Both the position numbers and the translations under genes were made by a program. A model generated the notes under the pieces. It was not told the origin of the DNA and did no database searches. It saw only the letters and a program-made list of their open reading frames with translations. This document shows positions 1-12,108 of a stretch of DNA of 64,000 nucleotides, piece by piece. Each line of letters opens with the position of its first letter. Positions within the stretch are counted from its first letter, which is position 1. The stretch comes from Lathyrus oleraceus (Eukaryota > Streptophyta > Magnoliopsida > Fabales > Fabaceae), in contig NC_066580.1 in the NCBI RefSeq assembly GCF_024323335.1, forward strand, positions 86,351,391 to 86,415,390, written 5' to 3'.

Positions 1-2178
1 TTTGATAGTATCAAAGAATATATGCTTGAGCCTCCAATTATGTCTACGCCTATTGAAGGAAGACCGTTGATCATGTATTTGACTGTGCTTGAAGAGAGTA
101 TGGGATATGTTCTTGGTCAGCAAGATGAATACCGAAAGAAAGAGTATGCAATTTACTACCTCTGTAAATAATTCACTGAATGTGAGACTCGTTATTCTAT
201 GCTTGAAAAGACGTGTTGCGCATTGGCTTGGGCTGCTAAGCGTCTGCGCGAGTATATGTGGAATCATACTATTTGGTTGATATCTAAAATGGATCCAATT
301 AAGTAAAATGGGTCCAATCATAATCTTCAATAGGTGTGTGCCCTAGGATATGTTGTTATCTGAGTATGATATTGAATACCGATCTCAAAACCATTGAAGA
401 TTATCAGTCAGTGCAATATGATTATCCCGACAAAGAGATTTTGTACTTGAAGATGAAAGATTGTGATTAACCATTGCTTGAAGAAGGGCCAGAACCTGGT
501 TCTCGTTGGGACATGGTATTTGATAAAGCTGTTAATTTATATGGTAATGGCATTGGGCAGTGATTATTACTCCTCAAGGAATGCATTTCCCGTTTACAGC
601 TAGATTGACCTTCAAGTGTACAAACAATATGGTTGGGTATGTAGCTTGCATTATGGGGCTCGAAGAGGCCATTGATCTCATAATTAAATATCTTGATGTC
701 TATGGAGATTCAACTTTGGTTATGAATCAGATCAAAGGTGAATGGGAAACGAATTAACCCGGTTTGATACCATATAGAGATTATGTAGGGAGGATATCAA
801 CTTTCTTTACGAAGGTTGAGTTTCATCATATTCCTCGAGATGAAAATCGGATGGTAGATGCTCTTGCAACATTGGATTCAATGATTGTGGTGAATTTTTG
901 GAATGAAGTTCCTAACTTGGTTGTGATGCATCTTGATAGGCCAACTCATGTGTTCGCTATTGAAGAAGTCAAAGATGAAAAGCCATGGTATTTTGATATC
1001 AAATGTTTCCTCCAAAGTCATATTTACCCGTCTGGGGCATCTTTGAAAGATAAGAAGACATTTTAGAAGATTACATGGAAACTTTTATCTTAATGGTTAT
1101 GTGCTTTACAAGAGGAATTTCGATATGGTTTTTTTCAGATGCGTGGATAGACACGAAGCAAACTTGTTGATGACTGAAGTCCATGAAGGTTCCTTTGGTA
1201 CTCATTCCAATGGACATGCTATGGAAAAGAAGATATTGAGAGCAGGTTAATATTGGCTGACAATGGAATCTGACTGCTGCAAGTTTATAAAGAAATGCCA
1301 CAGTGGAAAATTTATGCAGATAAGATTCATGTTCCTCCAACGTTGTTGAACTTCATTGGATGACATGTGTGGAATTGATATAATTGGCATGATTGAACCC
1401 AAATCTTCAAACGGATATCGTTTTATTCTGGTGGTTATTGATTATTTCATAAAATGGGTTGAAGCGGCATCGTATGAAAATGTGACCAAGCAGGTGGTAG
1501 TCCGATTTATCAAGAATCAGATTATATGTCGTTATGGTGTGCCAAGTACGATCATTACTAATAATGGATCAAAATTGAACAATAACATGGTGGAAGCTCT
1601 TTGCAAAGACTTCAAGATTGCACATCATAATTCTTCTCCCTAGAGACCCTAGATGAATGGATCTGTTGAAGCTGTGAATAAGAACATTAAGAAGATCATT
1701 CAGAAGATGGTTGTGACTTATAAAGATTGGCATGAAATGCTCCCATTTACTTTGCATGGGTACCGTACATCCATCCGCACTTCAACAGGGGAAACCCCTT
1801 TCTCTCTTGTTTATGGCATGTAAGTTGTGCTCCCCATGGAGGTTGAGATCCCGTCATTGCGTGTTTTGATGGAAGCCAAGTTGATTGAAGCTGAATGGTG
1901 TTAGACCAGATATAACCAGTTGAGTTTGATAGAAGAGAAGAGATTGACTTCCATGTGACATGGTCAGTTATATCAGGAGAGAATGAAGAAATCTTTTGAT
2001 AAGAAGGTCAAGCCTCATGTGAATATCTTATGCTAGGGGCAAATGAACTACTAATTATGAAGGAACATATGTTGTTAAGAGAGCCTTTTTAGGCGGTGCT
2101 TTGATTTTTACAACTATGGATGGTGAAGAGTTCACTCGTCCTGTGAATGTCGATGCAGTCAAGAAATACTTCGCCTAA
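1..2178 (+). pseudogene. Decayed Ogre/Tat-type pol (RNase H, aRNase H, integrase)
   Basis: The plus strand matches, segment by segment, the pol at 53283-55934 from about its residue 125 (FDSIKEY) to its C-terminus. Seen in order: RNase H (1-300), a damaged stretch with a deletion near 310-400, a second archaeal-type RNase H (about 500-880, with FTARLTFKCTNN and NRMVDALAT), and the integrase zinc-finger region (about 1160-1320). The integrase core follows (1356-1800, GIDIIGMIEP and ITNNGS, where the usual aspartate before NG is now asparagine), then the C-terminal domain to the stop at 2176-2178. Many in-frame stops and frameshifts make it non-functional. The reverse transcriptase half lies off the window's left edge. 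It belongs to element D, whose 3' LTR starts at 5391. The assignment is secure because a better-preserved relative is in the same window; the exact family name is inference. Confidence 0.9.
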
Positions 2179-2191
2179 AAAGAAAAGAACA

Positions 2192-2346
2192 ACTCGCTAA
2201 GTTGAAAACCCAAAAGGGCGTGTTAGGCAAAAATGAGTGTCTCGGTGGATTGAAAACCCGAAAGGGAGATCCAAGAAAAAGTTAGAGACATGAAACAGAA
2301 AATTAATCCCGGTATATTGAGTACCCCAACTTGGGGCAATCTAGGC
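2192..2346 (+). other. Post-pol stem-loop array of element D
   Basis: Three short inverted repeats begin about 19 bases after the pol stop. Hairpin 1 has CTAA (2197-2200) with TTAG (2223-2226). Hairpin 2 has TGGAT (2246-2250) with ATCCA (2269-2273), enclosing CCCGAAAGGG, a GNRA-type tetraloop on a 3-bp stem. Hairpin 3 has ATTG with CAAT around CCCC...GGGG (about 2316-2343), its outer arm decayed. Each is followed by GGCAAAA or a close variant. The same array follows integrase in the other two Ogre-type elements, so it is conserved. No function is known to me; an RNA element of the genomic transcript is the inference. Confidence 0.6.
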
Positions 2347-2350
2347 AAAA

Positions 2351-5300
2351 TTAGGGATTATGGCAAGTAACTGCATCCGATCATTCCTGATCTTGGAAGC
2401 AGTTTTGAAAAGCAGTCATTTGGTTCCGATTCGTCATTCTCAACCAAAGACAAGAGCATAACGGATTTCAAAGTTGGTATGGAGATTAGAGATCATTGTA
2501 TTCAATATAGCCCTTCTCCATATAAATTACCATTTTCGTACTTTGTAAAGATCCATGGAGTCCCGCCATTCGCGACCTACCATTCTATTAAATAAAGTTG
2601 AGCTTTTATCCAATTATTTCTACTCTTAATTTTTTTATTAAATAAAATGTAATTTTTTTGATGATAATGTTGAAATAAATTAACGAATAGTTATTTTTCT
2701 TAAAAAAATAATAAAAACATCTACTTTAAGAATAATTAATTTCAGCAAGGAATGTCAACATCAATCTAAGAACAGGTAAGTCTTGAAGTACAAAGCATTG
2801 TTGGACAGTTGGTTTGTTGATTTTTTCCTCCCCAAAAGTTCATCATTTGTTCCCAGCGTGGTTGATAAGTTTCTCTCCGAGTAATTCATCATCCCCAAAA
2901 AAGTTGGTGGGTCTCATCCTCGGTTGACCTGATGATTGGTCCCCTTTGCAAAATTCATATTCCCCGACTGAGGTGTTCCTGTTTTACATTCTCCAGTTTA
3001 TGACTTGACGATTGAACCCTGGGTACTCCTGAACCTTGATTTGGTTTCCAGATCCCCATTTGCATTTGATTATGTTGCATAACCGCGATAGTTTCTCTCC
3101 TTGGTGAGTCACATCCGATTATCTTTGCCTTGGAATTGGTTTATCTCGCAATTTCCAAGAATAATTTGATGATCATTGAGGAGTGTGATGGTCTTTGTCA
3201 CAACATCCCCAATAGTTGCTTGATTCCTCATTTAGAAATTTATCCCTCGTATTCCCCGGAGGAGTTCATCTTTAGATAGAAGTTCCTTCTTTCCCAGAAG
3301 TGTTTGATTCTAAGCAGCATTTGGTTTTGTCCCATGAAAGGTTGTCTCCCATTTGATATGGTGTTGACATAAAATTCCCCCGTAGTGTTGATCTTTTTAT
3401 ATCCTTAACAAATCCTTCCCTATCTTCGACATGATTGGTTGATCATCCTTCAGTAGTGCTCTCTTCTCCTCGTGGAGTTTGCCATGATTGATTGGAAGTA
3501 TGTTCTCCATGTCTTTCCCCAACCAAAGTTGATTGATTCGGAGCTAGATGATTTCTTTTCATCTCTAGCATGTTCTCCAGTTTGTATTTCCACCTTGTTG
3601 AGATTAGTCAAGTGTTGTAGTGATGTTTCAAATCTTTTTTATTTGTATCCTTTATGTTGATTTTGTCAGCATAATCATAATCACATACATACATAGTCAT
3701 GCATAAAACACAACATTAGATATTTCATTATGCATGTTATCGTATTGATTTTTCTTCTATTCCCTTACTTTGGTGATATTAGTTTCCTATGCAGATTTGG
3801 TGCGTCTGTCCTCCTTCAATTATAGAGTGTCATCCCCTTAAGAAGAAAGAGTTTATCCTTTCTCATTCCCCACTGAGTTATTTCATCGTGGATGACTATT
3901 ATTTCAATTTCCACCCCAGTTTATTATTTGGATGGAACCACTCCCCCTGAGTTATATCCTCATTGGGCTGAGTATTTGATTAGCCATTTCTTTCTAGTTC
4001 TTACCTAGATAGATCTTTTGGTCTCCAAGAGTCTATTACCCAGTTACTGGTAATATTCTTCTTAATGTTGAGTGCGTTACTTTTGCCCAATATTCGGTAA
4101 AATGTAATCTACCTTCTCTATTTTTCCTAGAGGATTCATTGTCACGTTTCCCCAGTAAGTCTAACCTTGATATGTTCATCCTAACCGGTGAAAGATATTC
4201 TTCCTCTTTGGTTTTCTACCTAGTAAAAAGGTAGTCGTAATCCCTGGTTTCATTCTCCAGAGAGTTAATCCTTGATATGATCACTTTAACCGATGACAAA
4301 TTTTCTCCTCTTTACGGTCTTCTGCATAGTAAAATGGTAGATATAAATCCTACTTTTCCCCTCAGAGTTAATCCCTGATATGTTCACTCTAACTAGTGAC
4401 GAATTCTCTCTATTTTTGTGGTCTTCTTCCCAGTAACCGGTGGTTGTGAATCCCATTTCCTCTACTGAGTCTATCCTTGATATGATCATCCTAAGCGATG
4501 ACGGATATTCTCTATCTTTAGTCTTCTACCCACTAACCGGTAATAGTAATTCCTATTTCTCCCCGATAGTTTATCCTTGATATGTCTACCCTAACAGGTA
4601 ACGTATATTCTTCATCTTTCCCCAGGTGTTCTATCCTTGATATGTTCTTCATAACCGATGACAAATATTCTTCATTTGAGTTTATCCTTGATATGTTAAC
4701 TTTAACCAGTGACAGAGACTCTCTCTTTTGGTCTTCTACCCAATAGAAGGTAGTTGTAAATCCTATTTGATTTTTCTTTTCCTAGAAGGTTATTTCTACC
4801 CAATAGCCGGTAATGAATACACCTATTTTCCTCAGCAAGTCGTCCTTGATATGTTTACCCTAACAGGTAACGGATGTCCCTTTGTCTGAGTGTATTAATC
4901 TTCTTACCCAGTAACTGATAGTAGATAATACATCTCTTTTACTCCTGTGTTAAAGTTCGTTCTTCCCCATTTGAGTTTGAGCGCGTATTTCCTCAGTGAA
5001 GTTGCCATCCCCCATAGATAACCTTGTCCCCGGGCCGAGTCCTTCCATTGACTTATTTTCATGGAAAAGCCCTCGTGTGTCCAGCAGTTTTCAAGTCGTA
5101 CTCTGGCCTACGCATAGATTTTTATCCCTCAGAGTCTCTGTCGCCCTAGTGATTTTTCCTTATGGAATACGTTGTGCTTTTGTGGACCTTTAAGTCTCTC
5201 CGGATTCTTTTCCTTTGTGGCAGTATATTCCCAACAAATATTATTGTAACATTCATATCACATGCATCATGAGGTCTCTTAGGGACCAAAATTTGTTTCT

Positions 5301-5390
5301 TAATGTTGTTATTTAATTCCATTCTAGTGAGTTGATAAGAAGATTTTAACCTTCACATCCTCAGTTAGAATGTCTTTATATAGGAGCAGT
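2351..5390 (+). other. Noncoding 3' region of element D, ending at its polypurine tract
   Basis: No credible coding frame is seen. This is the long stretch between pol and the 3' LTR typical of Ogre-type elements. Its repeated phrases (TATCCTTGATATG, CTACC...GGTAG) are the reverse complement of phrases in the 3' regions of elements A and B, as expected from D's opposite orientation. AT-rich from about 2590 to 2760. The last bases, about 5380-5390 (ATAGGAGCAGT), act as a polypurine-tract-like boundary to the LTR, comparable with AAATAGGGGCATC in element A. Confidence 0.65.
4010..4930 (+). repeat. Imperfect tandem repeats in element D 3' region
   Basis: Roughly ten diverged units of about 80-130 bases carry TCCTTGATATG, a TAACCGGTGACGGATATTC-like phrase, then CTACC-loop-GGTAG followed by TAATCC or similar. 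Clear stem pairs include CTACC/GGTAG near 4216-4234 and 4736-4754. Unit lengths vary, so it is an old array. The CTACC/GGTAG inverted repeat also occurs in elements A and B. Confidence 0.6.
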
Positions 5391-5483
5391 TGTAAGACCC
5401 CAATTTTTACCCTAAGATCCCTCATGATATCACATCATGTGCATTGGCTTTGGGATCAAACCTTGACATCCTCCTTACCCTCA
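5391..5483 (+). mobile_element. Start of element D 3' LTR (first 93 bp)
   Basis: It begins TGTAAGACCCCAATTTTTAC, the reverse complement of the LTR end seen at 10169 and 47182, so it is the 5' end of a plus-oriented LTR. It breaks at 5483, where an opposite-oriented LTR is inserted, and resumes at about 10170, where homology continues (CATTGGGTTTGCATTGGGAG). Confidence 0.8.
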
Positions 5484-8400
5484 TGTAGCGGTAAATTCAT
5501 GATCATCAGGCTATGGATAAGCTAGACATCGAATAATAAGAGTCACCACCGTGCTTTTATTGTTTCCAAGGGAAAAGGGAAAAGTACGAATAAAACCCAA
5601 AAATAAGAAGTTTTCAAATCAAAACTAATAAAATTCCAGAGATTATAGGTAAGGGGGTTGGTTACATAGAGGGAAGGTGTTAGCACCCAAAGTGTCCTAG
5701 GTAGTCCTAGGGAGCCCTTTCTTGTGTGCATATGTATTTTGTATAAAGTGATGTTTACAAACAAATAGAATGGGGAATGAGAAAATAATTCATTAATTAT
5801 ATTTTTGTGTTTGACAAGACCTTCGGACTTGTGCCTACGTACCAACATAAAAATGAGGGATTAAAACCTCGTAGCTCGTGATACAAATTTCAAAGTGGAT
5901 ACATTGCTTTTAACAAAAATTAAGTATTAAAGGCACAAGGGCCTAGAAAATGGTTTGAATGAGTTAGTTCTTTTTGGATTTTGAAAATTTTAAGTCAAGT
6001 ATAGTTAAGTCTATTTACAAGTTTGATTTAACAAAAGAAGTTTGAAAATGCATTGGCATAAGGCCAAAGTTTCTAATTTGCAAAAGTGGTCAAAGTTTGA
6101 AAAGACAAGCATAAGCAAAGAAGTTTTTAAAAGGAGGGAGAGATTTTAAAATTAAAGAGATGGGTAGGAGATGAAGAGACTAATCCTAAGCACAAATTTA
6201 AAAGTTAAGAGTTAAAAAGATCTGACCAATGGGCTGCAATCCAATAGACAAGAATGTCATATAGAAACCCCAAATTCCCTTGGATATTAGAATCAAGCAA
6301 CAAATAATGCACACAATATTAACTTGAAGAGAAAGGCATCAAATAAAGATAGTCACATCCAAGCTTTAGCCACTCCATAATCTTCTTCAAATTGGCCTAT
6401 GTAGCAGATGAACTCCACAAGTCACAGATTCAAAATAACAGCTTCACAATGATCATGTTGCAGATGAACTCAAATGGATCTTCAATGATGTATCAGATGA
6501 AGTTTCAGATTACAAGCACTTGGTTACATAAAGTTGGCATTGGCCAAGCCCTTTTGCATAGGGATGTTTCCTAAATTCTAAGTCCAATTGTCCAAACTCA
6601 AACCAACAGTCCACACAATAGTTTTTTAGGGTTTTTTTTTAATTATGTACATTAATGGCCAAAGACCACACAAGCAAACAAAGTATACACAAACAAGATA
6701 TATCATACAATGTGGTCCAAGTGGACAAAGTGAAAATGGCATTAATATAAACAATTAGAATGCTATGAATAATGGCAAATGAATAGAGCTTAAAAATTAA
6801 AGTGCATTAAAAGTAAATGGCTTGATATTAAATGTTAGTTGTTAATGAATTAGAAGTTAGTAATGCTTTTGCTTTTTATTTTTTAAGTCAATCTTTGGAA
6901 TAAACTCAACCCACTTCTCACAAGCATGGATCCTTGAACCAAGACATCTTCCAAAAGAAGGAAAAAATGCCAAATTTCCACACAATATCATGAAAGAGGG
7001 GAGACTTACAATCTCACTAACTAGAATGCTATGCCTTTTTGTGTCAAAAATTTAGCGCTACGTTAAGCAATCGTAATTGGACTTATGTAGAAGTCACAAC
7101 TATTTGAGGTCGGGCAATAGAATTTTGGTGTTAATGCATGTTAGATACATAGTAGAATGGACTATGCTCATGAAACATACCACACACAAAAAGAATATGC
7201 AAAAGAGGTGGCCTAATCTCATCCATACTTAGGTTGATTTTTCAATCAACTAGCCTTAGGACCTTGAGATATCATAGGCCAAATGAAATGGATGCATAAA
7301 GAAGGGGAGTTAGATGAAGAGGGAGGGGAATAGATCAAAACTCAAATTGGACAAAGGAGGACTTTTACAAAATTAAGATCATTCATTCATTTTGGGAGAT
7401 GGAATGTACATTCCCTCAATCCCCTAAATCCAATGATCTTAACCTAGCAAAGTCAAATCAACCTTGACCAAGGCCCAACAACACAAGTCAAACTTATACA
7501 AACAATCAAGATGGCTCAACACAATTATTTGGCATTTATTCAATTTAAAAATACTAAAAATAATGCATTAAATTAAATATGGTTTGTCAAATTCCTAAAA
7601 TCTCATCAAAACACCAAATAAATGGCAATGAGATTTATCATAGGTCAAACAAGGTCAAAGGACCTTGGAGAAAAAATTTCAGAATTTTTGGAAACATAAA
7701 AGTACTTTTAAACAATTAAAAATATTCAAAAAAATCAATTAAATCATGAAATATATTAAAAATGATCCAAAAAATAATTTTAATTCAAAATATGAAAGAG
7801 GATTTTATTTAAATTTTTTTGGTGAAACTCTCATATTTTTTGGATCAATATTAAAATTAATATGAATTAATGAAAATAAAACAAATTAAATGAAATTCAA
7901 ATAATCAGAAAAAACGTGGACCGCTTGTCTCCCTCATTAATTGAGGTGGTAGATCAAGTGGATGAAAACGCGCGCTCCATGGTACACTTGAGTCTGCGCG
8001 TCACACCAATGGTAATCAGAACCAACGTGTGAGATTAAAACATTTCAAATGAGATCAATGGCTCAGAACCTGTTCAGCACACCACCGGCGCTGGAACTTT
8101 GGTCACCTTCTCAAGCGAGGCTCACCGAACTGGTTCAGTCATCACCATCAAAAAAAGTGAAAAAGGAGGACATGATCTGAAAGAAAAAATGGCGTAGAGC
8201 ACGAATCTGACCTCAATTTCAACTAACTCCAAATATATAGAAAGATATGAGGAGTTTAATTTTGAGGTGTATCAACTGGTAGGACTCAAAGCAACTCAAT
8301 CTTCTTGCCTACATTGGTAGGACTCCAGACAACCAAAGACCCAAGAGAATTGATGAGAATTGAGTGAGAATCACAGAGAAGAAGATTTTTGAAAATTATC

Positions 8401-10169
8401 TTCAATGTTGTGCAGAACTGGATCTTGCTTGCTTCAAACTTGACTTGATCACACTCGAGGAGCTTGTAGAAGTGGTCTGACAATGGAACAAAGCTTTGGA
8501 TCCTAGAGTTTTTTTAATCTCCAAACAGTGAGATTCAAACTCCATTTTCAAGTTGAAAATTATCAGGTTTTCCTTTGAATTGTGAGGGTTTCAATTGGGG
8601 GGAAAAGCTGGCACACAAGGTGTGTTTGGAATGAGCTCAGAGGCCTTGTATTTATAGCATTTGGGGTTGATAATTGCACACTTGAAAATTTGCTAAATTT
8701 GGCAATATGGTGCACAAGCTTGCATGGGCGTGTACAGGCCCATGAAGCAATCCATTTTGATCCAATTGCAACTGTACTGAAGTTCAAATGATGCTTGAAT
8801 GGCAAGGCAATGCAATGTGATGTTTTGGACATTTGATTTTCCACTTGATTCAGACCTATTAAAACCATGCGCAGCCCTAGAAAACCTCATCCAAGATGCA
8901 TGAAATAGGACTCTTTGGAAAGCTTAGCTCAAGGGGAACAACTTTGATGTTGGACACTTTTCCATTTGGGACTTGGATAATGGTGGATTTTGAGGTGGAA
9001 CTTTGGAAATTTCAACATGTTGAAATTTTTTCTAAGTGTTAAGTCATATATCTCAATATTCCACCTTGCTTAACTTTTTATGTGAGCTCCAAATAAGAAA
9101 TGTGTCTTCATAAAAGTTTTATCTCTTTTAAACACCTTCAAAATGGTCACAAATTTCATGTCATTTGGATTTATAATGATATGGTTATGTATTTTTGAAG
9201 TTGAGGAAAATCACTTGTTCAATGGTATAGGGCAAAAATGACCTATCATGTTTCCTCATATCAAATGCTCATAAAAGTTGATTTAGATCTCACTCCAAAC
9301 ATCAAAGTTGAAGTAGACATCTTGAATTTGATTTTTCAACTTGGAAATATTTCATATCATAAAAATTGAGCAAGTTAAGGCCTTGGGGAGTTGACTTTCA
9401 AATTAGGGTTTAGACAAAATGACGTATAATGTTTTAATATAGAAAATGATTTTCCAAGCAAAAATAGATCTAGGTCTCAACATTAAAGTTGTTTGTAATG
9501 TCATTTAGAGTAACGCTTCTCTTGGAATCATTTTCATATGGTGAAAATTGTAGAAGATAGGGTCTAGGGAGACCCAGTTTTGATCAGATGAATTCATCTG
9601 GCCAACCACCATCAATCAACTTGCTACCTTCCAATTCTCTTTACTTTCTAGGCTCGTGGTAGATCATATATGCATAAGATGATGAATTTTGAAGTGTCCC
9701 TTGATAAATTTGATCAATTGGTGAGATAGCTTGTTGGAGAAGTTACTCAAGATACCCATACAAGCTAGGGTTTCCAAGGAAAATGAGCTCCAAACTCTTG
9801 AAGAACGCTTGATCAATATAACATGTAGAGACCATTGGGACTCATATATGGTGCTTCGAGACATTGTGAATCAATCCTTGGTTGTGCTCTTATATATGAG
9901 GGTCTTAAACCCTAGATATGAACTTGATAGATTAATGATGATCATGCCCTACCTAGAAAAGAGTTACGTAAATGCAAAGACATATTTTTGGTATTTTGGT
10001 TAGTAAAATGATAATATACAAGTATGATACAATCACATAGTGCTTGGTGATCTCTCCCAAAACAAACCCAATGAACAAGGGGTAAGGAGGATGCCAATGT
10101 ATGATCCCAATGCTAATGCATATGATGAAATTGCATGAGGGATCTTAGGGTAAAAATTGGGGTCTTACA
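5484..10169 (-). mobile_element. Solo LTR of an Ogre-type element, inverted inside another LTR
   Basis: This 4686-bp segment begins TGTAGCGG and ends GGTCTTACA, the same termini as the LTRs of element A in the same orientation (24390 and 47182). It carries the shared block about GGAAGGTGTTAGCACCC and CCTAGGGAGCCC near 5670-5720. No internal region is attached on either side, so it is a solo LTR. Flanking 5-mers are CCTCA (5479-5483) and GCTCC (10170-10174), an imperfect target duplication (3 of 5), so the insertion is old or the ends have mutated. A TATAAATA on the minus strand at 8649-8656 is a candidate promoter. The rest is AT-rich, with no credible coding region. Confidence 0.85.
8649..8656 (-). 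promoter_or_regulatory. Candidate TATA box of the solo Ogre-type LTR
   Basis: TATAAATA read on the minus strand, about 1.5 kb into the LTR from its 5' (right) end. Elements A and B have TATATAAG boxes 1.0-1.1 kb in. A second possible box, near 9890, is weaker by position. Confidence 0.4.
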
Positions 10170-10290
10170 GCTCCATACATTGGGTTTGCATTGGGAGAGA
10201 TCACCAAGCACATTTGATTGTATCATACTTTGTTTTTATTTGTTTACTAACGAAAATACCAAAAATATGTCCATGTATAGCTTTGTTTCT
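10170..10290 (+). mobile_element. Continuation of element D 3' LTR, then truncated
   Basis: This reads as the reverse complement of about 9965-10090 (GAGAGATCACCAAGCAC, ATACCAAAAATATGTC). It therefore continues the plus-oriented LTR interrupted at 5483. Homology stops near 10290, where the copia LTR begins, so only about 210 bp of this LTR survive. Confidence 0.75.
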
Positions 10291-10301
10291 TTTGAAGGAA
10301 G

Positions 10302-11605
10302 TGTAAGTTTAAGGAGTGCCTTAGAGGGGGGGGGGTGAATGAGGCACTTAGACGATTTTCTGGATTTTTTACTGTTTATGACTTTTACTTTCTTGAGATG
10401 CTTATGTGGTTAAAAGCGGTAAAGTGCGGAAAGTAAAGAACACCACGATGTATAGTGGTTCCCCTCACAGATCGAGAGTACTCCACTCCCCTTTCAACAC
10501 GAAAGATAATTCACTATAATGTTAGATTCCTAGATAAGACACCTTAAGGAATTTCTATCTAATTCTAACACACCAAGAACAATCCTCTTGGATTTACAAT
10601 GTTTAAAGTCCAATCGAGACTCAAATTATCACAAAAGGACCTCTTGCATCCACACACCGGATAGCAAGGATAAAACCTTACAAACTTATTCTTAACAATC
10701 CTAAAAATAAGTTGTAAACAAGAAATACAATTCTGAATTTTTGTAGAAGATGAAATAGTTGGAAATTTGAAGTATATCAATTTATCAATTGATCTTCTCC
10801 TTTGTAACACTTAATTCTCACAATAATTATACAAGTGTTCTTTGTATGGAATGAAACTATGATGCTTAAAGAGAAAGTTTATACAAGGTTTCACTCTTAA
10901 GAAAATTTGGAAGAACACTTAAAAATTGTTTGAAAGAATGTGTGTAATTGATTTGAAATTTTTGCAAGGAGGTGAATTTGAAATCTGAAAAAACGATGTA
11001 TATATATTGTCTAAACACCTCCTCAAATGGATGCAATTACCCAAAGGATTCCATGGTTCATGGTAAAGAAAATAGAAAAGTTTCCATGAAGAGATGCACA
11101 GATTTTTGCCTCTAGTTCAGTGGTAATCGATTACCTTAATATGGGTAAACGGTTACTTGCATCCAACGTGCAAAAATATTTGAATTTTTCCCAGAGTAAT
11201 CGATTACCTTAAAATGGATAATCGGTTACTTGTCTCCAACGTGCAAAAATATTTGAATTTTACACAGAGTAATCGGTTACCTTAAAATGGATAATCGATT
11301 ACTTTATCACAGATTTGAAAAATAGTTTAAAGAATGAAGTGTTATGGTTTCTTTGATGCATAAAAATACTTCCAATGATTATGGCATGAATGAGACATGT
11401 TTTGAACACTTGTATAAATATATAGAGGTCAAGTGTTATACCTATCCATTTGAAATACGAATCTTCATGAGTTTCATCGAGACTTAATCATATAGTTGAA
11501 AACTTCCTTCATGAGCTTGAATCTTGATCAATCCTTTTTGTTAATCAATCTTAGACTTGTAGAGAAGTTTGTCATCATAAAAACATTTGAGAAGTCATGT
11601 CTTCA
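10302..11605 (-). mobile_element. LTR of a SIRE/Maximus-type copia element (3' LTR)
   Basis: About 1.3 kb. It starts TGTAAG on the plus strand at 10302 and ends in CA at 11605, directly beside a polypurine tract, so in element sense it is the 3' LTR. A G-run (10326-10335) lies near the plus-strand start. The 11123-11302 part holds paired GTAATCGATTAC-type palindromes. The left boundary is less certain than the right, because no second copy is available and no clear target duplication can be tested. Confidence 0.65.
11123..11302. repeat. 73-bp tandem repeat of paired GTAATCGATTAC palindromes
   Basis: Three units start at 11123, 11196 and 11269, exactly 73 bp apart. Each holds two 12-mers, GTAATCGATTAC-like and ATAATCGGTTAC/GTAAACGGTTAC-like, whose starts are 22 bp apart (11145, 11218, 11291). 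A spacer containing CCAACGTGCAAAAATATTTG repeats between the first and second units and between the second and third. The motif is palindromic or near-palindromic. Confidence 0.85.
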
Positions 11606-11608
11606 GAA

Positions 11609-11621
11609 TCTCCCCCTTTTT
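11609..11621 (-). other. Polypurine tract of the copia element
   Basis: On the minus strand it reads AAAAAGGGGGAGA, immediately before the LTR. This is the usual plus-strand primer position. A TTGTCATCATC phrase precedes it. The 11622-12108 stretch beyond is AT-rich and noncoding. Confidence 0.7.
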
Positions 11622-12108
11622 GATGATGACAACCCAAAAGAATGAAAATTCGATCCAAGCATGTTTCTCTAGCAAATGCTCCCCCTTAATTGATGCCCCC
11701 CTTAATTTATGATTTAAGGAGTCTTTTGAAATCTGCATTTTGTTAGAGAGAAACAGAAAACAAGAAAATAACACAATCACAATCTCTTCTCCCCTTTTGT
11801 CATTAACAAAAAGGGTGAAATAAGGAAATAAGTAACAACATGCAAACAAGATACACCAAGCACCACATAACACAAAAGATAATGCAAACATAACATAAGA
11901 AGGTCAATGGTCATATCATAGTCTTAAAAGAAACTAGAAATGTACTAACTTAAAACCATAAACTAGGGAATATATAAAAAAAATGACCAACTCAATCACT
12001 TTCCGACATATCGACTCTATCATCCTCTTCACCTTCTTCTTCAATTTCCTCAGCACCTTCTTCACTTGGGACATGTTGACGGTTCATAGAAAGGAAGAGT
12101 TTCCGAAG

